A DNA stretch of 64,000 nucleotides, from positions 992,001 through 1,056,000 of the forward strand of contig JARGXX010000006.1 of assembly GCA_030374765.1 (NCBI GenBank), given 5' to 3'. The notes beneath the pieces were generated by a model. The model saw only the letters and a list, made by a program, of their open reading frames with translations. It was not told the origin of the DNA and searched no databases. Each line of letters begins with the position of its first letter. Position 1 is the first letter of the stretch. Shown here piece by piece: positions 23,177-33,627 of this stretch. This DNA is from Agarophyton chilense (taxonomy: Eukaryota > Rhodophyta > Florideophyceae > Gracilariales > Gracilariaceae). A program made the position numbers and the translations under genes.

Positions 23177-24292
23177 CTACGGGACGTTGCGGAGATCCAG
23201 GTCCTCGAGTTCTTGGACTGGATCGGGGCGGTCACCACTCGTTGAAACGGGCTGCGTCCCTGATGTTACAGGTTGAACCCCGGGTCCCGGTGATGAACCG
23301 GGCTCCGGGCTGTCCCCCTCCTTAGAGTGAACGATTCCGAGAACGTCAGCTGCGGTCAGCTTTGTTGGCACCATAGCGATGGGGTGCGGCATGACGGACC
23401 CTATCACTTGGTTCTTCACAAGATACTGGGGTACAGTGCCTAGATTGGCGATCAGCACGTGAAACGGTTGCTTTGGCTCCACATGTACGATTCCATTCGC
23501 AATTGCGAGGCTGTGCCTGTCATACAGTGACGACAATGGTTGCAAGAGCCGGAGTCCATGTTGACGGGAGGTTAATTTCACCATCATTTGGGACTCAGGC
23601 GGGACACACAACGACGCTGCGACGCGGAGCTTATTAGATTCACGGTTATCCGGTCCAGGTTCCTGTGCTGCCGGTAGCGGGACATGCTTCTTCGTGGCAC
23701 GCCTAAGCGGACGACGAACGATCGGAGTGGACGATCCATCCTCCATCTCGACACGCCGTTGGTGGGGGAAGATCGCTTCGACGAAGCGGTCGCAAAAGTC
23801 GCAACCCAAGATGACTGGGGCGGCTAATTTCCGACATACGACGAAGTCGAGTTTCACCACGCGAGCACCAACGAGGACTACCAGTTCTATGAACCCCACC
23901 GTATCCAACGGTTTGTTGTTCGCGTCAGCGACCTCCGGGACGTGGTCGCGGCGGATTCTAGACTGCAATGCAGGCGGTAACACTTCCTCCACGACAAAGT
24001 TCGGACCGGCACCGGTGTCTAAAACGGTAAGGTGTCGCACCATAAACTGGGGTGAAAGGCCAAGGTCGGCATAGACCTTGTCGTTTCTCTTGGCCATCAC
24101 CAGAACTCTATCCGGAAATCGGTTATGGTAAACACGTTTCCACGGACGACGCAGAACACGAAAGTGTTCCGAGTTCACGTCATTGACAGCCTCTTTCCTT
24201 GAAAGGATTTTGACCGGGGAGCGAGGCTTGGACGCCTCGGGCGGCGTCGACCTCGACTCTGAGGGCGCCCCTCCTTGAGAGGAGACTCCCAC
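23177..24292 (-). pseudogene. Gypsy-1 aspartic protease region
   Basis: 371 codons. A retropepsin-type motif, LTVLDTGAGPNFVVEEVL, carries the DTG active site, and the flap-side hydrophobic motif VILGCDFCDRF follows. The protease matures Gag-Pol. Toward the end the frame encodes VHSKEGDSPEP, whose codons form an exact copy of the element's polypurine 12-mer (23314-23325). The equivalent position in gypsy-2 has the same feature. Confidence 0.88.
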
Positions 24293-24294
24293 AT

Positions 24295-26351
24295 TTAGTT
24301 TTTCTGGGCCTGCTCTGCCGGAGGCGGCTGTTCAGGACGTTGAGCAGGCAACGCCGGGGCATCAGGTCCAGAAGGTTCCGCAGAAGCGGTGGGGTGACCG
24401 ACCACGTCGGTGACACGGGAATCCGGTGCAGGTACCACCCGAGCTCGGGGAAGCGACACGTGACGTGGAACATCCGTTCGAGCACGGATATATGATGCAA
24501 TCGGAACAGCTGCTTTGTCCTCCGGGGATAGAGCCTCGTAATTGACTACGACTTGTGCCCATTCTCGGAGAGACAACACACATTGTGGAGAAGTATGGCC
24601 TGGTTTGTAGCAGAGATGACAAATCAGACCAGACGCCGGTGTTGGATGGCAAAGCTCGGCGAACATCACCGCGGGGCGGGTATCTCTCCAACCAGGACGC
24701 GAAAAGCGGACATTACCACTCTCGTGTGGGATGCGTGGCGCACGGACGCGACCATTATCCACAAAGAGTAGCGTGTCATCCTCAATCGCGTATTGTGATT
24801 CGTCCAAGGTTGAGGGTAACTCCGTTGTTGGGATGGAATTAACGTCGCTATGGGCTAGCTGCACGTTATCATAATCCCTTCGAGAGGCCTGTTCGTCGAT
24901 CATCGAAGCTGACGAGGTACCCGGTTGTACCATCAACGCCTTTGCGGACCTAAGCCTGGATCCAGGAGTGCGTGCGCGCAGGGCTTCACCTTCTGCGCGA
25001 GCGAACTGCACTAGTTCCAAATACGTGGCTTTAGGTCTATCTTCTCGACGTCGAGCAACAAGAGTCCGGATCGCCAGGTCCAAACCCTCGACAAACATGG
25101 TACAAAGCCCTTCAGCGGGGTAAACATTGCCACAGCGGTGGAAGGCCTTGTTAAGGCGCGACGAATAATCGGTTTCCGACTCGCCTGGGCGTTGGCGAGT
25201 GTCCCGCAGGGCGCGTATTGCCTGCTGAATGGCGGAGTTAGTAGCATACGACCTCAGGAGGTACTGAACTGCTTCGGGCCAGCAGGTTACCCCTCCTTCG
25301 GACGCGCGTGATGTGCCTCTGACAGAGTGATACTGGTCTTCTGCAAGCCTTCTTAAGAAGTACGGTAAGGCAATGTAGGCCTGTCCCTCGTTCATTCCAA
25401 GGATGTCAGCTTCCGCGACAAAGCGTGCCAAGAAATCCAACACCAATAATGGGTCTTCTCCAGTAAACAACTGGCTGCGAAGTGAGAGCTGCATTCGCTT
25501 AATGCAGTCCTTCACTCTTCCCGTACCACGGGGTGTACGATCCAAAGAGGAGTCCTCCAAACGGTAGTACCGGTATGATAAGAGCTTCTTAAACAGCGAA
25601 TTGGTCGGTTTCAGCTCCTTCAAACCTGTGTGCTTCCTTCCCTTCATGCCGGCACGGATCACACCATGGGTGGCTGTTGACCGCTTAGAGTGTGAGGAAT
25701 GCTCACGCCGAGCTACTTCCACCGATGAATCGGAAGAGTCGGACTCCGAGGATGAGGAGTCTGACGGGTCGGGATCCGTGTTTCTTCGCTTCTTTCGAGC
25801 CTGGCGGTTCTCTTCCTTACATCCCTTGTGGGATACTGCAACCGGCTCGGCCGGATCATCCCCCGACATTAGGGCTTGTTCCAACGTCTCGAGACGGCTT
25901 CGGACGCGCGAGAACTTGTCCGCGACGTCCTTGACAAAGGCCGAGGGTCCACAAAGGGACTCTAGAATCGAGTTCACATCCGCACGAAGGACACGGAGGT
26001 CCTCAGAAAAATCCTTCGTAGCAGTGTCATCCACCTTCTTGCGAAGGCAATGAAACTCCTCTGCAAGGATGACTTGAGCTTCCCGCAAAGAGCGGAGTTG
26101 CTCTTCGACAGCTGCAAAGCTGGGAGAGTGACGTCCCTAGCAGGGGAGAGCATCAAGGCGGCGGCAGACGCCAGTCCTGCTCCACTTGCTGGGGGTGTCG
26201 AATCAGAGACAGGAAGTCTCGAGGTCCTTCCACCTGGCACGCCAGTCGATCCACCAGTATGAGACCGTGAACGGACCGGGATACGGGATAATTGCGAGGG
26301 TTCCGGTGCACCGGTTTGACTCGGCGTCCTCGGACGGTCTTTAGACGACAT
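24295..26351 (-). pseudogene. Gypsy-1 gag with CCHC zinc knuckle
   Basis: The main frame of about 597 codons starts near 26088, with an overlapping upstream frame to 26351. A Ser/Asp/Arg-rich segment (SDSSSSESDSSDSS) precedes a helical capsid-like region containing DFLARFVAEADILG, AYIALPYFLRRLAEDQY and SETDYSSRLNKAFHRCG. Near the C-terminus CHLCYKPGHTSPQC fits CX2CX4HX4C, the nucleic-acid-binding knuckle of the nucleocapsid. Confidence 0.88.
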
Positions 26352-26499
26352 GAGATCAGAATCCGTTACACGTGAGTATCCAAACCCGATCGGCTAGTGG
26401 GGCCAAGAAACTTCCTCAAAGAGGGCAACTGAGATCAACCTCAATTTGTGAGTCCTCTTTCCGATTAATCGTGACTGAGTGTGCCCGACTCAAACTTCT

Positions 26500-26513
26500 A
26501 AGTCGGGAGACCA
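26500..26513 (-). other. Gypsy-1 primer-binding site
   Basis: In element sense TGGTCTCCCGACTT begins 3 nt inside the 5' LTR, where a tRNA 3' end (...AAGTCGGGAGACCA) would prime minus-strand synthesis. The identical 14-mer is in the corresponding place in gypsy-2 (45107-45120). I could not assign the tRNA. Confidence 0.75.
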
Positions 26514-26516
26514 GTT

Positions 26517-27401
26517 TGTAGGACAACGCTTGGAGCGGAGACACCACGAAGATGTTCGGGATCTACTTCTCTTGAGAGACACGCCTCAGGCAGAGGAGAC
26601 GCGTCCCAGCGGAGCACAGAAACAGAGCCACTCTGGAAAGGCACGACGAAGTCGGTTGTAAGACCGAGGCCAATCCGGCGGAATATTCCTAGAGGGTTTA
26701 GGTGAGCACGGCACAGTCCGGGGTGTGACCAATCCTAGGCGGAGCGGTACCACCGCGATTGTCGTAAAAGGAGCGAGGAAACAATCGTATGAGGTGGACG
26801 AGCGAGGTGAGTGAGGCGGCCACTCACGAGAGCCAAAAAGGAGAACAAGAGGAAACGAGGGCGAAACCCTATACAGGGGCGAGACTACGACAAGTGTCGG
26901 CGATTAAATATGAACCCACGGTGGTGGTAGCAGTCTAGTTGACAGAGGGGTAGATGAACTAACGTGCGACGGGCGCTCACGCAGTATGCGGTGAAGACAT
27001 GCCGAAGGCGAAGAGTTCAGAGCCAAGACTCCCTCCTTGGTTTCCCAAGAGGGTGTTTACTGGGGAGCAGTGCTCAACCTCCTATGTAGTGTGGCGCGCG
27101 GCCCCTGACAGTGGGCGCGCGCCCGAAAATTAGACACTAAATAGCGATAGCGTAGCTAAATAAATATTAAAAAATACTAAATAATACTAACCATTATGTA
27201 CAGTTCGGGCCACGTGTGGCACGCCTCGCACTCGAGCGTCGGCATCCGTGCAGTCCACGTGTTCCACCAGTGTGCACTTCCGGTCATAACCGGCCGTCAG
27301 CACGCAATAGCGGTATAGCTTGTCATAGCCCAAGCTATTCCTGAAGCGAGCGAAACTTCTAAGTCCTGCGAAGAAACCCCCTTGAAGGGCATTGTCCTTC
27401 A
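26517..27401 (-). repeat. Gypsy-1 right LTR (5' LTR in element sense)
   Basis: 885 bp, about 97% identical to 16858-17742 by eye. It is followed immediately by the CTCGC target duplication (27402-27406), after which copia C resumes. Confidence 0.95.
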
Positions 27402-30400
27402 CTCGCAGCTGCCACTCGAAAAGATTCTACACTTAATACGTCTTCTTCTACCTCTGATTTCTTGAAATCGCTAACCTATGAAGCAGTTTCTTCTGTCGTG
27501 AGACAATGCGACACCCCTAAGGATACGAAGGAACAAAGTTTACACTCCGTCATTCAGGCCAGATCTGGAAGAACTCACGGTGCTCGGAAGTCACAGGGAA
27601 AGAAAACAATTTTAAAAGAACAACTGGCTGATTTGAAGTCAAAGTCTCAGTGCCGTAAATGAAAAAAAAATCGGTCATTGGGATAAAGAATGTCAGAAAA
27701 TGCTTCTGGTAAAACTTCATCTGATACTGCATCCAATTTAAGACAGAACACACTATCATTTAACAGGGTTCAAGTTTCAGGTGCCGAAGAGAGTTCTTTT
27801 AATTGTATCGGACCACTTCTAGATGATGGTGCCCCGTAGAGTGGTATGGTATTGGATGAGTTCCTTCTAATCCAACCACTCATCCTACCAACCTGGACCG
27901 GTGAGCTTCTTCCTCTCCCTGAAGCTATTAGGAATCGCCCTTACTGGTAATATGGATCTGGAAATCATCGCAGTTCATACAGAAAGATTTTGGGTTCCAT
28001 CAATCTTGATGTTTTATCCAATAATGGAGTAATTGTGAAGATATGTCATCTTCTCATCAGCGGGTCTTCACAATAGGTGATTGGTAGAAATGTTACTCGA
28101 TTTTGTAACATTATCCATATGGGTGGGAACGCTTTGCAGTTCGACCTGGGTGATGGTGGTTTAGATACTGTTTCTCTCGTGGATCACGATTTCATTGTTT
28201 TGTCCCGTATGAACGCTTTCTGAGAGATACTGCTGGGTCAAGTTTAATGACTAACTCCGTTTTCTTTTGTGCTACCGCACAAATCAGTGATGAAGCTAAA
28301 GGTCTTTCATCGGCTAAACGGAAGGCCATTGTGGATAAAGTTTATCAGCACGTTTGTGGTCATTCGTCTTTCACTAATATCAAGCTTTTACTTGAAAGAA
28401 ACAAAGCTTGGAATAATGATGTTCAAAGGTAACTCGGATCTGTCATCGAAACGTGTTCAAACTGTCGCAAAACATCTCTTCCTCAGCAAGCGAGGAAAGT
28501 CTCCTTAAGTTCTATGTCCAGGAATTTTAATGAAGTTGTTTGTGTCGATCACTTCTTTCTCGATGAAATTCCAGTCTTTCACGAAATGGATTCTGTTACA
28601 TGTTACTCAGTTGGGTGTGTTGTTCCAGATACCAAGATTTCTCATGCAGTTACCGCTTTCGACACTTTATGGATATCTCAATTTTAGCAGCCAACCAAAG
28701 TTCTCTACGATCCAGGCTTTAATTGCCAGGAATTGAAGAGCTATCTGAAACGTCTCGGCATCTTATTCCAAGTTATCCCTCCAAGACGACACAATAAGAA
28801 TGTAATTGAGTCGAAACACAGAATACTGAGAGATATTTACTTGCGCTTGAAGAATTCTAATCCACATCAAGAAAGCTCTACGTTGGTCCAGCAGATGTGG
28901 CGTGTGTCCAACGTTTTGTATGGAAACAATACTCTATCTGCCTATGAGCTTTCAAAAAGACACTCATATCCGATTCATCCAGATGTCAGGCCTAAGAAAA
29001 TTCCGGAAGATCTCTTTGTTATACAGAACGTTCTTCAAGCCAAACAGAAGCTGAAACTGATTCTCAACTCCAAGCGTATTCAGGACAAACATGTTCACGT
29101 CGGCTATATGATCGAAGTTTTTGTCAAGCACAGCTATCAGAAACGTGGTAAATGGTCAGAAGCTTTACCTGTTTTAAGTTATGATCATACTAATCGTTCT
29201 GTTTTTTACCTGGAAAGAAAGGAAAGACGTTCTCGGCAGCCCTAGATGACATTCGTCCAGCTATTTTGGACAATGTGCTGGCTAATGCTGTTCGTAAATC
29301 GATCGATATGCTAGATTCTGATTTGGAACTCGTCATAGAACATTTAAGTTTTGATGAAACAGCTTGCAAAGAAAATGTTCTTCCTCCATCCCAAGATGCG
29401 GAGGAAGATGATTCCAACATCAACGATGTTGTCATGCCAAATGTGAGTGGCAAAATCGAGGTTTTTTTGGCCGATTGATGATACATTTTATCCTGGTACT
29501 GTCGGAGATTATGACAATGAGACCGACAAATTTCGTGTAGATATCGTGGATGGAGAAGTCGAAAAATTGAAACTCGAAGATGAGCAGTGGAAATTCTCGA
29601 CTGATGAATCTCAGCTTTCAACAAACAAAGTGCAACTTGCACCAGGCTTAGAGCTATCTAGTTCCGAACGAAGTGGCCTTCGTCAATACTTTAATCGTTT
29701 CAACTCGAAAGATTTTCTGCTTCATCAAGCTCAAGGTTTGCCTCAGTTTGTGACGCAAAATGCATACCACACTGAAGAGAACAACTTCAAGAAGATCGTC
29801 AAAGCGGTACATGTCTCTAAAATACCTGCCGATGCCAACATCATATCAAGTCATGTACTGTGTAAAGTCAAGATCCTGGATGATAAAAGTCTAATGATGA
29901 AAGCTAGAATTGCACCGCATGGTAACAAAGATAAGGAAAAAGATATGGTCAAAAGCGACTCCGCGGTTTGTTCTCCTCTCGGAATATGTGTTCTACTTTC
30001 TATGACCAGCATTTTCAAGTGGAAATTGGCCAAGATTGATGTGAAGTCTGCTTTTTTACAAACAGGAAGTGCTGAACGAGATGTTTATGTTGTACCTCCT
30101 CGTGAATGTAGAAACAGGTCGTTCTACTGGCTTCTTCTAACCGCTGCTTATGGTTTGGCTAACGCAAGTGCAAAATGGCAAGATTTCAGTGATTCTTTCT
30201 TTTATGAGCTTGGATTTTTTCAGTTGTCATATATCCCACAGTTGTTCTATATGGAAAGTGGTTCCAGCAACGACATCCAAGTGCTTGCTATCAAAGTGGT
30301 CGATGATTTTCTCATTGGTGGACCTTTCGAAGTTGTCAAATCTACTGTTCAGAAAATTAACGAACGAATCAAACTTGGTACTGTAGTGTGTGGTCCTGGA

Positions 30401-31291
30401 CAATTCTTATTTTATGGTTTGACGAATGTCCAGGATGAAGATTTTTTCATTCTTATCCATGCTGACGAGAAACTTAATGCACTACAATCCTATCCTCTGG
30501 ACCTATTTCGACGCCGTCAATCTGAAGAGCCTTTGAATGCAATAGAACTTTCTGCATTTAGATCTCTGAATGGTTCCGTTGGATGGCTAGGAATTGTGGC
30601 TAGTACATTCTGCTCCTTGTACTCGAGCTTCTTACAGCAAAGAAGGGGAAAACCATGCGTAAGTGATTTGATTACCTAAAGTAACAGTCCCAAAGTGTTG
30701 AAAGAGCTTGGAAGTTCTTCTTTGTTCAAACGTCCTGTCAATGACAAGTCGCATGGAATATCAATTTTGGTGTTATCATATGCAAGTCGTTCAAATGAAT
30801 GCGGACAACTTGGTTTCATTCTTGGACTCCTCATTGGAGAATTTGAGAAGAATTCTATATTTTATACTCTTCTCTGGAATTCAAACAAGTCCAGACGTCC
30901 TGTCAAGTCAATCGGAGCAGCAGAAATTCTAGCAGCTGGATATGCAATTGACGAAGCCAAACTTTTGTCAGGACCTTACTCAACTATTCTTAACATAGAT
31001 GTTGATGTTATGGTTGCTGTCGATTCAAAGCATCTGTATGATTGTCTATCAACCTGTCACTGCCCTAGTTACAAAAGCGATCGCGCAGATGTACCCGTTA
31101 TCCGCTACGAGTTTGAAACGCATAATGTTAATCGAATGATTTGGATACCTGGTAGAATCAATCCAGCCGACCCTTTGACAAAGAGAGATAGCCCTATGAC
31201 CAAGCCGGTGCATTTAATGTTGTACGAAGGTCAGCTGTCCGAAGATTTCACTCAAGCTCCGGTTCGATCCTCTGAGAAGTATCTTGGGTAA
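27402..31291 (+). pseudogene. Copia C gag 3' end, protease, integrase, RT and RNase H (fossil)
   Basis: Plus-strand copia pol. A CCHC-knuckle-like region lies near 27650-27710. Protease-like sequence lies at about 27.78-28.2 kb (GPLLDDGAP, then NLDVLSNNGVIVKI, then GRNVTRFCNIIHMGGNALQF). The GAG-pre-integrase segment is at 28247-28432 and the integrase core at about 28.5-29.25 kb. RT is at 29447-30679 with KLAKIDVKSAFLQTG, YGLANASAKWQDF and the catalytic VVDDFLIGG. RNase H is at 30695-31291 with SIGAAEILAAGYAIDEA and WIPGRINPADPLTKRD. The gag-protease-integrase-RT-RNase H order, with integrase before RT, identifies Ty1/copia. Confidence 0.88.
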
Positions 31292-31302
31292 GAGTCTCTC
31301 AC

Positions 31303-31318
31303 AAGGAAAGAGAGAGAA
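31303..31318 (+). other. Copia C polypurine tract
   Basis: AAGGAAAGAGAGAGAA, 16 purines in a row, directly abuts the 3' LTR at 31319. This fixes the LTR start and the plus-strand orientation. Confidence 0.8.
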
Positions 31319-31515
31319 TATGAATCCGTATTAATGATGACTGTTTGTGATTCAGCCGTTAATGTTTGTAGTTGAATTTGTAGCGACCGTTTATTATTTG
31401 CCGCGTTAGTCTATTTAAGCTATGTGCTCTATCTGCAGATAGTATGAACTCGGTAGAGAAGCGATCGTAGTTGTGCTATATATATTAAAAATGTTTACAC
31501 TGTTCTGATTCTAAG
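31319..31515 (+). repeat. 3' LTR of copia C
   Basis: 197 bp, a near copy of 16118-16314. The sequence from 31516 to about 31712 is unique and holds nothing I recognise. Confidence 0.88.
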
Positions 31516-31712
31516 AGATGGTGCACATTTAGAGTGACAGAATTAAGACCCAGAGAGAACTTCCAAAGTTAACTAGAACTAAAGTGACATTGTAAAGAAC
31601 ACAAACCTTCTATAAATATTCAATCAAGAGCTGATGTAACTGAAACTGCGCTACGGTATGCTCTCGTAGATTGTAAATCGAAAAAGTATAAAAACGAAGT
31701 TTCCGAGCCTCT

Positions 31713-32283
31713 TATAAAATAGGTTTCAGAACCAGGATTATTTCGAGATATTGAGCTTCTTGTGTGAGTGTACTACGCGTACGCACGAAATCACCGTTTA
31801 TAATTAGGTAACATTCGCTGTCGATGCCATGAGGCACAGCCAGCAAGGTGTGGAAGAGAAGAATGGCTTGGAGACCTGTAATAAGACCGTTTGTAATAGC
31901 CGCTGATCTGCGCAGACAACGAAAGCGAAAGATGAAGCGTGCTTACCGTTTATTGGCAAGGGTCGCAGCCGAGGTGAAATACCTAGGTGCCCTGAGGCTG
32001 AGGCCATACTATCAAGCCTACTCTAGTCTAAATAACTACACAATAAAACAATCACCAAAGTAACATCATTGTCAATCGAATAGTACCCGTACGGCCATTA
32101 AGTCATCCGCTCCGTAGTGTAATGCTCCTTCTCATCTCGTCGTTTACGCGTAGAGTCTTTTCATCTTCGTTCGGGTAGACAGCAGCCCTACGTATGCGTG
32201 TGTTCTTCACAAGCCTTTTACACATCTCCATTCGTTCGTTATGACATTTTAGCTCATTTGCGCGATTCCACCACTATACTACA
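31713..32283. repeat. Diverged relative of the 7-kb solo LTR
   Basis: This stretch aligns by eye with 7073-7564 along its length. Examples are GAGTGTRCYACGCGTACGCAC near the left, CGTGCTTACCGTT in the middle, and GCGCGRTTCCRCCMCTATRCTACA at the right end. It is about 80 bp longer in its right half. No clear target duplication remains. It is an older solo LTR or LTR fragment of the same family. From 32284 to about 32800 I see no gene. Confidence 0.6.
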
Positions 32284-32807
32284 GACATCTCTTCTTACAT
32301 TGCGCGAAGTTTTAGAAGCGCAAAAGAACGAGAGCGATCGTGGCAGTTAGGAGGTTACGAACGGTTGCATTGAGCGAGCGGCTGTATTGTATTCCACTCC
32401 AAGCAGATGCGACCACACGGCGATTAGAGCTATTGGCCTAGCGGCCCTGCGGAGAACCGACAATGGCTCGCGCGACGTCAGTACAACCTCCAAAACCGTG
32501 CAGCGCTGTCGCTAAATTTATTCGGTCGAATCGCGGCCATTCGATACCCCCGTCTTTCCGAGAGGAGTCGGCTTCGGCGTACAGTATGGAAATTTTAAGC
32601 CAAGCTTGGCTGGAGCTGCCTGTCGAAGACTCGAGCATGTGAGCGCGGCGACGTCCGTTCAGTTACATTCAACGAAGGCGTCGCCAGTCTGGGTATTTGC
32701 GCGCGCGAGCGAAACGGCGGGTAGTTCCGTACGGTCGTGCCCCGCAACAGTGTGGTTCGAACCGTGCCGCTGGGATACGCACAAGACCTCCATTCGGTAG
32801 TCCGTGG

Positions 32808-32814
32808 TATAAGT
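32808..32814 (+). promoter_or_regulatory. TATA box ahead of locus U
   Basis: TATAAGT in a GC-rich context, 62 bp upstream of the ATG at 32876. It is the same heptamer at nearly the same distance as in the 15186 host gene, which suggests locus U was once transcribed by a host-type RNA polymerase II promoter. Confidence 0.45.
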
Positions 32815-32875
32815 AGCCGGAATTGCGTGCGAACTTTCTGTCGGTTTGGCCTCATATACCGACTGCACCGAGAAG

Positions 32876-33181
32876 ATGTCGCTTCAGCCGGGCGGTATTC
32901 CGCTTTACGGCCGTTCGTTCCCGTTCAATAATGTCGCGGGTGCTTCCGTGCGAGGCCCTTCCCGATCGGTTCCATTTCCGGGGCAGGAGCTGGATCACCG
33001 CTATGAGCGTGCGCATCTGGAGCCCCGGAAGCAGAAGCCAGTTCCGTTCTCGGTGAGCTACTATGTCCAGTGCCGTCATCAGTACGTGGACGCACCGCGG
33101 TTCGGGCTTCTTCTCGAGAGCCGCCTCTTGCTTGAAATGGCAACAAGTAAGTCGAAAAGGACGGGCGCCGCAGCGTGGTAG
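32876..33181 (+). CDS. Locus U, first ORF (unknown, about 101 aa)
   Basis: ATG-started frame of 101 codons: MSLQPGGIPLYGRSFPFNN... to GAAAW. It is Pro/Arg-rich and contains SVSYYVQCRHQYVDAPRF. No known domain was recognised. It sits just upstream of the sequence that resembles the gypsy-2 antisense protein. Gypsy-2 likewise has a short ORF (35781-36104, 107 aa) directly ahead of its main antisense ORF, with a loosely similar stretch (LQYVRIEPELDYYRRL). GTAAGT at 33148 could be a splice donor. The locus may be a fossil of a mobile or virus-like unit rather than a host gene. Confidence 0.45.
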   Translation: MSLQPGGIPLYGRSFPFNNVAGASVRGPSRSVPFPGQELDHRYERAHLEPRKQKPVPFSVSYYVQCRHQYVDAPRFGLLLESRLLLEMATSKSKRTGAAAW

Positions 33182-33469
33182 GCAAGATGGAACCATTGTC
33201 GTGGAGTTACCAGTTCGGTGGTTGACAAAATGTAAGGAAAGTGCGACATGCCGTTCATGCGGTGCGTTGGCGAACGAAAGTACCAGGCGGGGATGCAGAT
33301 TCTGTTGAAGAAGATGAGAGAAGACCCCGGGTTCCCCTGCTTCGGTTTCCAATCCGCTCCGTTTGGTCATGTTTGGGCCGCCGTATAATAAGCTTTACTG
33401 GTTATCCCGTAATTAGAAGGGGATAATTACCCAACGGAGAGTCGGGTTCGAGCCTCGATAGGTTATTTC

Positions 33470-33627
33470 TTTTGCTGGCACGACTTTGAGTTCTTCGACT
33501 TGCATGTAAAAGACCGAGTGGGGGGGTATACGCTTTTCACTTCCGCTTGGAAAAGCATCAGCGCGACCCGCGACCTCGTGGTTCCCATGCCACCGGAGAT
33601 CGCGTACCATACGGGGAAGATCTTGGA
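33470..33627 (+). pseudogene. Locus U, main coding region, left of the gypsy-2 insertion
   Basis: The frame from about 33476 reads WHDFEFFDLHVKD... and then VVPMPPEIAY. These match FHNVEYF and VPTPPVMAY in the antisense ORF of gypsy-2 (36138-37445), in the same order and similar spacing. Gypsy-2 is inserted at 33627/33628. Related sequence lies on its far side from 45808. It is treated as a fossil of an unrecognised, possibly mobile, gene family. Confidence 0.6.

Larger units (their letters stand above)
16858..27401 (-). mobile_element. Ty3/gypsy chromovirus-like element gypsy-1, nested in copia gag
   Basis: 10.5-kb element transcribed on the minus strand. It has 885-bp LTRs (16858-17742 and 26517-27401) with imperfect inverted TGTAGGACAA/TTGTCCTTCA ends. 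The 5-bp target duplication CTCGC is exact (16853-16857 and 27402-27406). Order in its own sense: LTR, PBS, gag with CCHC knuckle, aspartic protease, RT-RNase H, integrase, chromodomain-like tail, an antisense coding region, PPT, LTR. The protease-RT-RNase H-integrase order places it in Ty3/gypsy. The LTRs differ at roughly two dozen positions (about 97% identical), so the insertion is recent. It looks nearly whole, with about four or five apparent interruptions; some frame changes may be natural to the family. Confidence 0.95.
16118..31515 (+). mobile_element. Ty1/copia element C, split by gypsy-1
   Basis: Plus-strand copia element with paired 197-bp LTRs (16118-16314 and 31319-31515) that differ at about 5-6 positions, roughly 97% identical, so it is fairly young. 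Its coding parts lie on either side of the nested gypsy-1 (16858-27401). Gag is at about 16.5-16.86 kb and 27.4-27.7 kb, ending in a CCHC zinc-knuckle region. Protease-like sequence follows at about 27.78-28.2 kb, then integrase, RT and RNase H to 31291, and a polypurine tract abutting the 3' LTR. No matching target duplication is visible at its outer ends. Beyond the gypsy insertion it has several further interruptions (about five to eight), so it is dead, though recently so. Confidence 0.9.

Noticed and set aside
16118-31515. 5-bp target duplication for copia C
   Set aside because: GACAG precedes the left LTR and AGATG follows the right one. They do not match, so no duplication is claimed.
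33400-33470. tRNA-like stretch containing GGTTCGAGCC
   Set aside because: A T-arm-like stem (TCGGG...CTCGA) can be drawn, but no matching acceptor stem or D-arm at the right distance was found.
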